DNA from: Acidobacteriota bacterium
Lineage (GTDB): Bacteria > Acidobacteriota > UBA6911 > RPQK01 > JADFOI01
Reading direction: 5' to 3'
Assembly: GCA_030624355.1 (NCBI GenBank)
Contig: JAUXKG010000100.1
Span: forward strand, 1 to 7,781
DNA: 7,781 nt
The translations under genes were made by a program, and so were the position numbers. This document shows positions 1-6,458 of this stretch, one piece after another (position 1 is the stretch's first letter; each line of letters begins with the position of its first letter). The notes below the pieces were generated by a model. That model was not told the origin of the DNA and searched no databases. It saw only the letters and a program-made list of their open reading frames with translations.

Positions 1-57
1 TCGAACCTGGATCGGCGGCTCCAAAGGCCGCTGTCTTGCCAATTAGACGACCCCCGA
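1..57 (-). tRNA. tRNA-Gln (anticodon UUG), 3' end cut off by window edge
   Basis: Read on the minus strand, the sequence folds as a tRNA. The 5' acceptor strand is TCGGGGG (57-51), followed by T8 and C9 and a D stem of GTCT paired with AGAC. The anticodon stem is GCGGC/GCCGC (31-27 with 19-15) around the loop CTTTGGA. That places TTG at positions 34-36 (window 24-22), the decoder of CAA and CAG. A four-base variable region, the T-stem strand CCAGG and the start of the T loop (TTCGA) follow, and then the window ends. The 3' T stem, acceptor strand and CCA are therefore not visible. U1 at the acceptor end is typical of bacterial tRNA-Gln. Confidence 0.95.
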
Positions 58-80
58 ACAAGAAAAGCCGTCGGTCGAAG

Positions 81-109
81 ATCTTATCTGAAAGCTGTTC
101 CGATGTGAA
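81..109 (-). promoter_or_regulatory. Putative sigma70 promoter of tRNA-Gln
   Basis: On the minus strand, TTCACA (109-104, five of six matches to TTGACA) lies 17 bases before TAAGAT (86-81, four of six matches to TATAAT). Transcription would start near 74 and give a leader of about 17 nt before the mature tRNA 5' end. The spacing and position are ideal. The call rests on sequence alone. Confidence 0.5.
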
Positions 110-221
110 GAGAGGTAGCTGGAAGCCAAACCGCAAAATTCATCTCATGCCGTTTGCCGTGTCAAGGAGAAAAGAATGTGCTATTTTGAGTACAAGATAC
201 AGTGTGACTCAGGAGGGACCA

Positions 222-1196
222 ATGAGAGACACAGCAGCCAAAATTTTGATGCTTATTGTGAGCTTGTTTTTTCTTCCCGCTGAGGTGATTTGCCAGGACA
301 CTTACAATCAAGAATACGACCACTATATGAAGGCAGAGGCCGAGACAAACAGGGCGAAGAGAGAGGCACTGCTGATGGAGTTTGTCCAAACCTACCCTGA
401 ATCTGAGTTGGATCCCAATGTCTCCTATCTGTACGCCCAGTTTTACCAACCACTTCAGCAGGCCGGCCGGTGGCAACAGATGGCGACCAAGGCAGAACAA
501 TTCCTGAGGCATCGCCCCAATGACGCATCCTCCATTCAGGCGGCTACAGAGGCCTATCAGCAGCTTGGCAACGAACAGAAACTGGTCGATTTCGGCAGCA
601 AGCTCTACACTGAACAACCCGGTGCCAGCGCTGCCTATCTTGTCGCCAAGGCCTACCAGTCCCTTGGCGACGAGGCTCGATTTCGGACCTGGGCTGAGCG
701 CACCCTGCGACACGACCCCAACAATTTGGACATGCTGGTTGAACTGGCCACCTCATACTGGGGCACTGGCGAACTGACCAAGGCGGCCGGTTATGCCAAT
801 AAGGGACTGGGATCGGTGGCAAATGCCACGAAATCTGACAATCAATCTGCTGAGCAGTTTGAAACCCGACTGAACCAGGTTCGAGGCTTCTTCTACCGAA
901 CCCGGGGAGAAAAAGCCTATCAGGATAATGACATGAACTCAGCTCGCAAGAACTTCGAGAGCTCGATAGAGTACAACCCCAACAACGATTTTGCTCACTA
1001 CCGTCTGGGATTCATCTACTGGGGAGCCGGCAAGAGCGACCAGGCCATCCTGTCCTTCGCAAAGGCCGTCGTATTGAAAGGCTCCAGTCTCAAGGATGCC
1101 AGAGACCAGCTTAATCAGCTGTATCGATCCGTGCACTCCAACACCAGCGGTCTTTCCACCCTTCTCCGGAATGTCCGGAAGGACATGGGTCTGTAG
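222..1196 (+). CDS. Secreted TPR-repeat protein of unknown function
   Basis: This encodes 324 residues from the ATG at 222. That start is chosen because a perfect AGGAGG (211-216) sits five bases upstream and the product then opens with a signal peptide: a charged MRDTAAK, then a hydrophobic stretch over residues 8-24. The frame stays open upstream to 36, but that extension runs into the tRNA and is not credible. A cysteine at residue 24 (EVIC) lacks a good lipobox, so the protein is more likely periplasmic than a lipoprotein. Helical tetratricopeptide-like repeats fill the mature part, clearest at about residues 168-201, 226-254 and 256-289, the last with the usual pattern of A/G and large aromatic positions. 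TPR arrays are protein-interaction scaffolds; no catalytic domain is visible. It converges on recA with no intervening base. Its partner and pathway cannot be inferred. Confidence 0.85.
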   Translation: MRDTAAKILMLIVSLFFLPAEVICQDTYNQEYDHYMKAEAETNRAKREALLMEFVQTYPESELDPNVSYLYAQFYQPLQQAGRWQQMATKAEQFLRHRPNDASSIQAATEAYQQLGNEQKLVDFGSKLYTEQPGASAAYLVAKAYQSLGDEARFRTWAERTLRHDPNNLDMLVELATSYWGTGELTKAAGYANKGLGSVANATKSDNQSAEQFETRLNQVRGFFYRTRGEKAYQDNDMNSARKNFESSIEYNPNNDFAHYRLGFIYWGAGKSDQAILSFAKAVVLKGSSLKDARDQLNQLYRSVHSNTSGLSTLLRNVRKDMGL

Positions 1197-2231
1197 CTAA
1201 CTTGATTGGCTAGCTGATTCGACCTCTTTCAGAGGCTTTGTAATACCCAGGGCGACCTTCACCTGATGCTCGATCTTGGCCGCAATGTCTTCGTTTTCTC
1301 CGAGAAACTGCTTACTGTTTTCCCGGCCCTGTCCTAACCGCTCCTGCCCGTAGGAAAACCAGGAACCACTCTTTTCCACCACTTTGTGAGCAACAGCCAG
1401 ATCGAGCAACTCTCCTTCTCGAGAAATACCCTTGCCGAACATAATATCGAACTCGGCCACCTTGAAAGGGGGAGCTAGCTTGTTCTTCACGATTTTGGCT
1501 CGGGTCCGGTTCCCCATATTCTGATCACCCTCCTTAATCGAGGCTATTCGCCGAATCTCCAGACGGATGGAGGAATAAAATTTCAGGGCTCGCCCACCTG
1601 TAGTGGTTTCCGGATTACCGAACATGATTCCGATTTTCTCCCGGATCTGATTGATAAACATCATACAGGTCTGTGACTTGGCGACGATGCCTGTCAGCTT
1701 GCGTAAGGCCTGGGACATGAGCCGGGCATGCAGACCAACGTGAGAATCGCCCATCTCTCCTTCCAGTTCTGCTCGGGGCACCAACGCAGCTACCGAGTCG
1801 ATGACAAGAATATCTACGGCTCCGCTGCGCACCAGCATTTCAGAAATCTCCAGAGCCTGTTCTCCACTGTCCGGTTGAGAGACCAGCAGTTCCTCAATAT
1901 CCACTCCCAACCTGCGGGCGTATCCGGCATCCATTGCATGCTCTGCGTCAATGAAGGCAGCCGTACCTCCCTGCTTCTGAGCCTGGGCAATGGCATGCAA
2001 AGCAATGGTGGTCTTTCCACCCGATTCTGGGCCATAAACCTCAATCACCCGTCCCCTCGGAAACCCCCCGATACCCAAGGCCGCATCAATGGACAGGGAT
2101 CCTGAAGACACTACTGGAATATTCAAGCTGACGTCACTTCCCAACTTCATAATTGATCCTTTACCAAACTGTCGTTCAATTTGGGTAAGTGCCATCTCTA
2201 TGGCTCTTTTTTTTTTCTCAGTCTCACTCAT
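1197..2231 (-). CDS. recA: RecA recombinase
   Basis: This is a full-length RecA of 344 residues, the ATP-dependent strand-exchange protein of homologous recombination and co-protease for LexA in the SOS response. Visible landmarks are the N-terminal KxxAIExALxQIErqFGKGSIM region, Walker A GPESGGKTT (67-75), the catalytic Glu in FIDAEHAM (Glu97), and Walker B ending at Asp145 in LVIDSVAALVP. The DNA-binding loop L1 (EGEMGDSHVGLHARLMSQ, about 157-174) and loop L2 with FINQIREKIG and GNPETTTGGRALKFY (192-219) are also present. The common Walker A form is GPESSGKTT; glycine at residue 71 is also known from Deinococcus RecA and should be functional. The C-terminal tail is short and not strongly acidic. 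The start is supported by AGGAGAGGG about ten bases upstream. The TAG stop abuts the stop of the convergent TPR gene. Confidence 0.99.
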   Translation of the reverse strand: MSETEKKKRAIEMALTQIERQFGKGSIMKLGSDVSLNIPVVSSGSLSIDAALGIGGFPRGRVIEVYGPESGGKTTIALHAIAQAQKQGGTAAFIDAEHAMDAGYARRLGVDIEELLVSQPDSGEQALEISEMLVRSGAVDILVIDSVAALVPRAELEGEMGDSHVGLHARLMSQALRKLTGIVAKSQTCMMFINQIREKIGIMFGNPETTTGGRALKFYSSIRLEIRRIASIKEGDQNMGNRTRAKIVKNKLAPPFKVAEFDIMFGKGISREGELLDLAVAHKVVEKSGSWFSYGQERLGQGRENSKQFLGENEDIAAKIEHQVKVALGITKPLKEVESASQSS

Positions 2232-2287
2232 GATTCATCCCTCTCCTGTAGTCGCTGTCCTCTTTGTCTCAATTTTTGCTGACCGGG

Positions 2288-2315
2288 ACTATATCCCACG
2301 ACCATGACCTGATAA
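2288..2315 (-). promoter_or_regulatory. Candidate recA promoter
   Basis: On the minus strand, TTATCA (2315-2310, four of six matches to the -35 consensus) is 16 bases from TATAGT (2293-2288, five of six matches to the -10 consensus). This would give a leader of roughly 50 nt before the recA ATG. I see no convincing LexA site next to it, neither CTGT-N8-ACAG nor the Gram-positive GAAC-N4-GTTC form. The short palindrome GTTCGAAC (2348-2355) lies farther upstream and does not match a known SOS box. Confidence 0.4.
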
Positions 2316-2386
2316 TCGATTTCCCGAAGTCATCACTATTACCTACGTTCGAACTGAAAAATCCATGGGAAAAGGGATGGAACGCT

Positions 2387-2401
2387 AGTGTCCTGTCCCT
2401 C
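2387..2401 (+). repeat. Left terminal inverted repeat of the MITE-like element
   Basis: AGTGTCCTGTCCCTC. It is the exact reverse complement of 2642-2656, with a weaker match extending about 20 bases further inward. Confidence 0.85.
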
Positions 2402-2641
2402 AAATACATGACATTTGTTACGGTTGCGACGGTTTGTGATTCGAGGCGCGACGACGAGTTGATGTGGGTCATCGGCGAGGAGGAGCAACAAAGAAGCAGA
2501 AGCCGTCCCGCCGTAACCCAGAGGGCTGAAGGGACCTTGGCCAATCTATTGGTTGCTCGTCGTCGAAGATATGTCAACATCGCCTCTTCCTCGCTCCGCG
2601 ATCTCGTCTCAAAGTCCCCTTCAGCAAATGTTAGGCTATTG

Positions 2642-2656
2642 GAGGGACAGGACACT
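2642..2656 (-). repeat. Right terminal inverted repeat of the MITE-like element
   Basis: GAGGGACAGGACACT on the plus strand, the exact complement of the left repeat. It ends only eight bases beyond the thiolase stop codon, so the element sits immediately downstream of that gene without disrupting it. Confidence 0.85.
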
Positions 2657-2666
2657 GGTGTGTCCT
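2649..2666. repeat. Perfect 7-bp hairpin at the right end of the element
   Basis: AGGACAC and GTGTCCT form a perfect seven-base-pair stem around the loop TGGT. The hairpin overlaps the right terminal repeat and includes two bases of the thiolase stop codon. It has no T tract on either strand, so it is not a standard intrinsic terminator. It could stabilise the thiolase mRNA 3' end or be a recognition structure of the element. Confidence 0.5.
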
Positions 2667-3843
2667 AAATCAGTTCGACAGCCATGGCGACCGCATTGCC
2701 TCCTCCCAAACATAAGCTGGCAATACCTTTATTGAGGCCCTTCTTTTTCAGCGCTTGCAGCAATGTGGTCAATATCCGAGCTCCACTGGCTCCGATAGGA
2801 TGACCCAGTGCCACAGCCCCTCCGTGCACATTCAATTGGGTTGGGTTGAGCGGCACTTCCCTGATTAGAGCCAGCGACTGGGCAGCGAAGGCCTCATTGA
2901 CTTCATACAGGTCCACCTGCTCTTCCTTCCATCCAGCCCGCTCCCGAACCTTCTGGATGGCCGCCATGGGGGCCATCATGACCAGGGAGGGCTCGATACC
3001 GGTGGTCACTGAAGCAACCACCCTGGCCATCGGCTCGGCACCGAGGCTTTGCAGAGCCTGCTCAGAAAGAAGTGTGAGAGCAGCTGCTCCATCACTGATC
3101 TGCGAGGCATTCCCGGCGGTCACGGTTCCGTCCTCCTGAAAGGCAGGCTCTAATTGGGCCAGTGACTCCAGCGACGCCTGTTCGCGGGGGCCCTCATCCC
3201 TCTCGAACAGAATTTTCTCGCGGCCTGGAATCCGAACCTGGACTATCTCTGCTTGGAAATGGCCTTCCTGCATCGCGTCAACGGCCCGGGCATGCGACTC
3301 CACGGCATATTGATCCTGATCCTGCCGGGACACGCCGTACCTGGTTGCTACAAGTTCCGCCGTACACCCCATGTGGTAATTTTCATAGGCATCCCACAGA
3401 CCATCATGGACCATGGAGTCGAGAACCTGGCCGTGCCCCAAGCGAAGTCCTCTCCTGGCCCCAGGCAGCAGAAAGGGAGCATTACTCATACTTTCCATAC
3501 CACCGGCCACCATCACATCGACATCTCCGACTCGAATTCCTTGAGCCGCCAGAATCACCGCTTTCAATCCCGACCCACACACCTTGTTGATCGTCAAAGC
3601 AGCGACTTGAACCGGTACACCAGCACCCAGAGCTGTCTGGCGAGCAGGGTTTTGACCCAGCCCCGCTGACAGGACATTCCCCATGATGACCTCTTGCACG
3701 GATTCCTTGGAAATACCGGCCCGCCGGATCGCCTCTTCAACCACCACAGTCCCCAAATCCACTGCGGACAGGGACTTCAGACCGCCCTGAAACCCGGCAA
3801 TCGGAGTGCGACAGGCTGAAACGATATAGGCGTCCTTCATCAT
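2665..3843 (-). CDS. atoB: Thiolase, acetyl-CoA acetyltransferase type
   Basis: This encodes 392 residues, the standard length of a thiolase subunit. These cytoplasmic tetramers either condense two acetyl-CoA to acetoacetyl-CoA or run the reverse cleavage. All catalytic positions match the classical biosynthetic enzyme numbering: nucleophile Cys89 in INKVCGSGLKA, His348 in GHPIGASGARI, and Cys378 in SLCLGGGNA. The NEAFAAQSLAL motif (about 315-325) and the substrate-loop segment with YHMGCTAELVA are also present. The latter favours acetyl-CoA acetyltransferase over long-chain FadA, but substrate range cannot be settled from sequence. The start is one of two adjacent ATG codons (3843 or 3840), with only a weak GGGTGA just before them. 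No beta-oxidation or polyhydroxyalkanoate partner gene is in the window, so the gene appears to be transcribed alone. It diverges from rpmB across 180 bp. Confidence 0.95.
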   Translation of the reverse strand: MMKDAYIVSACRTPIAGFQGGLKSLSAVDLGTVVVEEAIRRAGISKESVQEVIMGNVLSAGLGQNPARQTALGAGVPVQVAALTINKVCGSGLKAVILAAQGIRVGDVDVMVAGGMESMSNAPFLLPGARRGLRLGHGQVLDSMVHDGLWDAYENYHMGCTAELVATRYGVSRQDQDQYAVESHARAVDAMQEGHFQAEIVQVRIPGREKILFERDEGPREQASLESLAQLEPAFQEDGTVTAGNASQISDGAAALTLLSEQALQSLGAEPMARVVASVTTGIEPSLVMMAPMAAIQKVRERAGWKEEQVDLYEVNEAFAAQSLALIREVPLNPTQLNVHGGAVALGHPIGASGARILTTLLQALKKKGLNKGIASLCLGGGNAVAMAVELI

Positions 3844-3874
3844 TCACCCATAATAGCCAAAACTCTATCGGATC

Positions 3875-3895
3875 GCCCAGTCAATCAGACCGGGC
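3875..3895. repeat. Imperfect 8-bp inverted repeat upstream of the thiolase gene
   Basis: GCCCAGTC and GACCGGGC are separated by five bases. In a minus-strand transcript the stem would be eight pairs with one G-U. It lies about 32 bp upstream of the thiolase start in the divergent thiolase/rpmB region. With no T tract it is not a terminator; an operator or a leader hairpin is possible. Confidence 0.35.
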
Positions 3896-3954
3896 AACAA
3901 GAGATGAGTACTCGACAAGAGGGAGGAAAATGAGGGCTAGGAGCCTGTCCGAAG

Positions 3955-3984
3955 TTGACATGGTGCCAGCTCCAGTGGTCTAAT
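3955..3984 (+). promoter_or_regulatory. Near-consensus sigma70 promoter of rpmB
   Basis: A perfect TTGACA (3955-3960) is followed after 18 bases by TCTAAT (3979-3984, five of six matches). Transcription would begin near 3991 and give a leader of about 33 nt that contains the GGAG ribosome-binding site. A strong constitutive promoter suits a ribosomal protein gene and argues that rpmB is expressed rather than decaying. Confidence 0.7.
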
Positions 3985-4023
3985 TCCCAACTTCGCACTG
4001 ACGTGACCTTTGGAGAAGCAGGA

Positions 4024-4221
4024 ATGGCTAAGGTATGTGAGATCTGTTGAAAGGGCCCCCGATTCGGCAACCGCATATCGCACGCTCACAATGTGACCAA
4101 GCGACGTTGGAACCCGAATCTGCAACGTGTTCGGGCGGTCGTGAACGGCTCCATCCGCCGCATTCGAGTTTGCACGCAGTGTCTTAAGGCTGGGAAGGTT
4201 CGAAAACCCTCGATTGCCTAG
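4024..4221 (+). CDS. rpmB: Ribosomal protein L28 with an in-frame TGA at codon 9
   Basis: Read through one internal TGA, this is a complete 65-residue bacterial L28, a structural protein of the large ribosomal subunit. It begins MAKVCEIC, then TGA, then KGPRFGNRISHAHN, followed by the family signatures VTKRRWNPNLQRVRA and VCTQCLKAGKV, and ends at TAG (4219-4221). The zinc-ribbon cysteines are Cys5, Cys8, Cys50 and Cys53. Family members normally have glycine after the second cysteine, and GGA to TGA is one base change. The frame is the same before and after the TGA (4048-4050), so there is no indel. A GGAG eight bases before the ATG and a near-consensus promoter support expression. No alternative start downstream of the TGA would keep the first zinc half-site. 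Sequencing error, nonsense mutation, UGA decoded as an amino acid and readthrough are all open. The L28 identity is near certain; only the reading of codon 9 is in doubt. The stop abuts the convergent rel gene. Confidence 0.93.
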
Positions 4222-6435
4222 TTAGCCAGCCGACTTGGCAGACGGCTCCTCCGCTTCAGATTTTCCTTTATCCAATCTGACCCGGATCTTTCTTCTCTCA
4301 ACTTCATGGACTCCATCGACGGCCTTGATGCAATTCATGATCTTGTCGAGATGTTCAACATCACAGATTTCTACCGTCATATCAACCAATCCGTATCGAC
4401 TATCGACAGTGCTGGCTTTCACATTCACGATGTTTGTATCAATGCCAGACACAGCCGAGGTGATCTCAGCCAGAACTCCCGTTCGGTCCTCACTGGAAAT
4501 CAGCAGACGAACCGGGTAGGTTACCCCTTGACCATCCCGGGTCCACTCAACCTCGATTTGCCGCTCCGGGTTTAGAAGCAAACTCTCCACGTTAGGGCAA
4601 CTCACCGAGTGGACAGAGATCCCTCGACCGACGGTGATATAGCCGATGATTTCTTCACCACGTATGGGACTGCAACATCGGGCTCGATACACCAACAGGT
4701 CATCATGGCCACTGACCTGAATAGCTTTGTCGGAGCGTCGCAGCACCTTGTTGACCATTCGAGTCAGCTTCGATTCAGCCGCTTCTTCAGGTACCTTTTC
4801 GACCCTTTGCGGGTCGATTCTTTTCAGGACATTGCGACAGGAGACCCTGCCAAATCCGATACCGGCCAAAAGATCCTCGACCTTGGAGGCATTAAAGCCT
4901 GAGATAACCGACTCGAGTTCGTCAGCGTATCTCTTCAAATCGAACCCATACTTGCGTGCACTCCTGTCAAGAAGCTTTCGGCCCAGCTCAATGGCCTGTT
5001 CCTTTTGTTCCAGAGTAATCCACCGCCGGATGGCCCCTTTGGCACGAGAGGTTTTCACAAACTTGAGCCAATCTCGGCTGGGATGCGCTTTATTGGCCGT
5101 CACAATCTCGACAATCTCACCGTTACTCAACTTGTACTTCAAGGGAACAATTCGGCTGTTGACTTTGGCTCCCACACACTGGTGGCCGACTTCGGTATGA
5201 ATCGAATAGGCAAAATCCACCGGTGTAGCGCCGCGCGGCAGGGTGACGACCTCCCCTTTTGGAGTGAAGGTGTAGACTTCCTCAGGATACAACTGAATCT
5301 TCAGATTGCTCAAAAACTGACGAGGGTCGCCCACCTCTTGTTGCCATTCCAGGAGTTGGCGCAGCCATTGAAAACGCTTGTCGTCTTTGTCTTCCTGAAG
5401 TGCTCCCTCTTTATACCTCCAGTGTGCGGCAATCCCCTCCTCCGCTGCACGGTTCATTTCGTGAGTGCGGATCTGAACCTCGAAGGGATGCCCGTCGTGT
5501 CCAATCACAGAGGTGTGAAGGGACTGATACATGTTCGGACGAGGCATGGCAATAAAGTCCTTGATTCGTCCTGGAATAGGCTTCCACATGTTATTTACAA
5601 GGCCCAGGGCTGTATAACAATCACTCACCTTCTCTACCAGCACTCGAATAGCAATGAAGTCATAAACCTGGTCCAGACCAATCTTCTGACGCTTCATTTT
5701 CTGGAAGGTGCTATAAACTCTTTTAACACGGCTCTTGATTTCAGCTTCAATACCCTGTTCTGTGAAGCGTTGCTGCATGCTCTTCATCACTTGTTCGATG
5801 AAGGCTCCGCTCGTGTTTTTCTTTTCCTTCAGTTGCGAGTCAATGGTTTTGTGAGCTACCGGGTCTAAATAACCGAAAGCCAGGTCTTCCAATTCACCTC
5901 TGATTTTGGCTATGCCCAGACGATGTGCAATAGGGGCATAAATATCCAGTGTCTCCTGAGCAATCAATTTTCTCTTCTCCTCGGACAAGTACTGGAGAGT
6001 TCGCATGTTGTGCAGACGATCAGCCAATTTGACCAGAATGACGCGAATGTCATCCACCATCGCAAGCATCAACTTTCGAAAATTTTCGGCCTGTTTTTGC
6101 CGCTTCGAGGAAAACTGAATCTGGCTTATTTTGGTGACCCCGTCAACAATGTGAGCCACGTCCTCACCAAAGTACTCTTCAATGACATCTACGGTGGTCA
6201 GTGTATCTTCAACCACGTCATGAAGCAGACCCACGCTCACACAGGCCACATCCAACTTCATTTCGGCCAGAATATTGGCAACTTCCAAGGGGTGGGACAG
6301 ATAAGGTTCCCCCGACTGACGAACCTGCCCTTTGTGTTCGCGAGCAGAAAAAATGTAGGCTTTTCTCAGAAGTTCAAGGTCCGCGGTGGGATGGTATCTT
6401 TGGACTCTTTCTTCCAGATCCTCGTAGCGAATCAT
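4222..6435 (-). CDS. rel: Bifunctional (p)ppGpp synthetase/hydrolase, RelA/SpoT family
   Basis: This 737-residue long-form RSH protein controls the stringent response by making ppGpp from ATP and GDP/GTP and by hydrolysing it. The N-terminal HD hydrolase looks active: His48 in YLSHPLEVA, His72-Asp73 in LLHDVVEDT, and Asp139 in VKLADRLHNMRTL. The synthetase domain follows (about 230-345) with Asp259 in VYDFIAIR, GRIKDFIAMPRPNMYQSLHTS (289-309) and Glu319 in EVQIRTHEMN. The RxKD motif at 290-293 is the version found in bifunctional Rel enzymes rather than the ExDD of synthetase-only RelA. A TGS domain (about 388-447), a helical/zinc-finger region with RARCCSP (584-590) and a C-terminal ACT domain (about 641-713) complete the regulatory half that senses the ribosome. 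The gene has no clear ribosome-binding site. It ends in TAA, the only non-TAG stop in the window, directly against the rpmB stop. No rpoZ or gmk neighbour is present. Confidence 0.97.
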   Translation of the reverse strand: MIRYEDLEERVQRYHPTADLELLRKAYIFSAREHKGQVRQSGEPYLSHPLEVANILAEMKLDVACVSVGLLHDVVEDTLTTVDVIEEYFGEDVAHIVDGVTKISQIQFSSKRQKQAENFRKLMLAMVDDIRVILVKLADRLHNMRTLQYLSEEKRKLIAQETLDIYAPIAHRLGIAKIRGELEDLAFGYLDPVAHKTIDSQLKEKKNTSGAFIEQVMKSMQQRFTEQGIEAEIKSRVKRVYSTFQKMKRQKIGLDQVYDFIAIRVLVEKVSDCYTALGLVNNMWKPIPGRIKDFIAMPRPNMYQSLHTSVIGHDGHPFEVQIRTHEMNRAAEEGIAAHWRYKEGALQEDKDDKRFQWLRQLLEWQQEVGDPRQFLSNLKIQLYPEEVYTFTPKGEVVTLPRGATPVDFAYSIHTEVGHQCVGAKVNSRIVPLKYKLSNGEIVEIVTANKAHPSRDWLKFVKTSRAKGAIRRWITLEQKEQAIELGRKLLDRSARKYGFDLKRYADELESVISGFNASKVEDLLAGIGFGRVSCRNVLKRIDPQRVEKVPEEAAESKLTRMVNKVLRRSDKAIQVSGHDDLLVYRARCCSPIRGEEIIGYITVGRGISVHSVSCPNVESLLLNPERQIEVEWTRDGQGVTYPVRLLISSEDRTGVLAEITSAVSGIDTNIVNVKASTVDSRYGLVDMTVEICDVEHLDKIMNCIKAVDGVHEVERRKIRVRLDKGKSEAEEPSAKSAG

Positions 6436-6449
6436 GCTTGCACGAAACT

Positions 6450-6458
6450 ATTCTACCA
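6450..6458 (-). promoter_or_regulatory. Possible extended -10 promoter of rel
   Basis: On the minus strand TGGTAGAAT combines a TGn extension with TAGAAT (five of six matches to TATAAT), 14 bases before the rel ATG. No -35 element is seen. It lies downstream of the terminator at 6510-6542, where rel would need its own promoter. A start here would leave a leader of only about 8 to 10 nt, which fits the lack of a ribosome-binding site. Confidence 0.4.

Larger units (their letters stand above)
2387..2656. mobile_element. MITE-like non-autonomous element of about 270 bp
   Basis: The stretch between recA and the thiolase gene is bounded by perfect 15-bp inverted repeats: AGTGTCCTGTCCCTC at 2387-2401 and its exact complement at 2642-2656. 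The similarity continues imperfectly inward, with ACATTTG (2411-2417) facing CAAATGT about 16-20 bases inside the other end. A further internal inverted pair, CGACGACGAG (2449-2458) and CTCGTCGTCG (2556-2565), would let the whole unit fold back on itself. The interior has no credible gene: both strands are open for some distance, but without ribosome-binding sites or recognisable domains. Target-site duplication is unclear; GTGTCCT recurs at 2660-2666 just outside the right end, but this may simply belong to a terminal hairpin. The element could alternatively be a REP/BIME-type repeat or the shell of a deleted insertion sequence. I do not recognise the family. Confidence 0.6.

Noticed and set aside
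151..172. TTGACA-like hexamer on the minus strand (TTGACA, 167-162) as a second tRNA promoter
   Set aside because: No acceptable -10 hexamer lies 16 to 18 bases downstream. The promoter at 81-109 is better and nearer.
36..221. N-terminal extension of the TPR protein to an ATG-free start near 36 or the ATG at 150
   Set aside because: It would overlap the tRNA gene and its promoter, has no ribosome-binding site and would bury the signal peptide. The start at 222 has AGGAGG.
1227..1239. CCTCT-TTC-AGAGG hairpin as terminator of the TPR gene
   Set aside because: The stem is only five pairs and the following CTTTGT is not a proper T tract. It also lies inside recA coding sequence, so chance is likely.
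2264..2668. Open frames of about 130 codons on both strands across the MITE-like element
   Set aside because: They read through the terminal repeats, lack ribosome-binding sites, have low-complexity Ser/Arg composition and show no recognisable domain.
4051..4080. Hairpin after the rpmB TGA as a selenocysteine insertion (SECIS) element
   Set aside because: The best fold (CGAT...ATCG with an inner CGG/CCG) has a CAA triloop with no guanine at the top of the apical loop, starts about nine bases after the TGA rather than at the usual distance, and the position is normally glycine, not cysteine.
3885..4125. Minus-strand open frames opposite the start of rpmB
   Set aside because: They are antisense to the L28 coding sequence and its promoter and have no family features.
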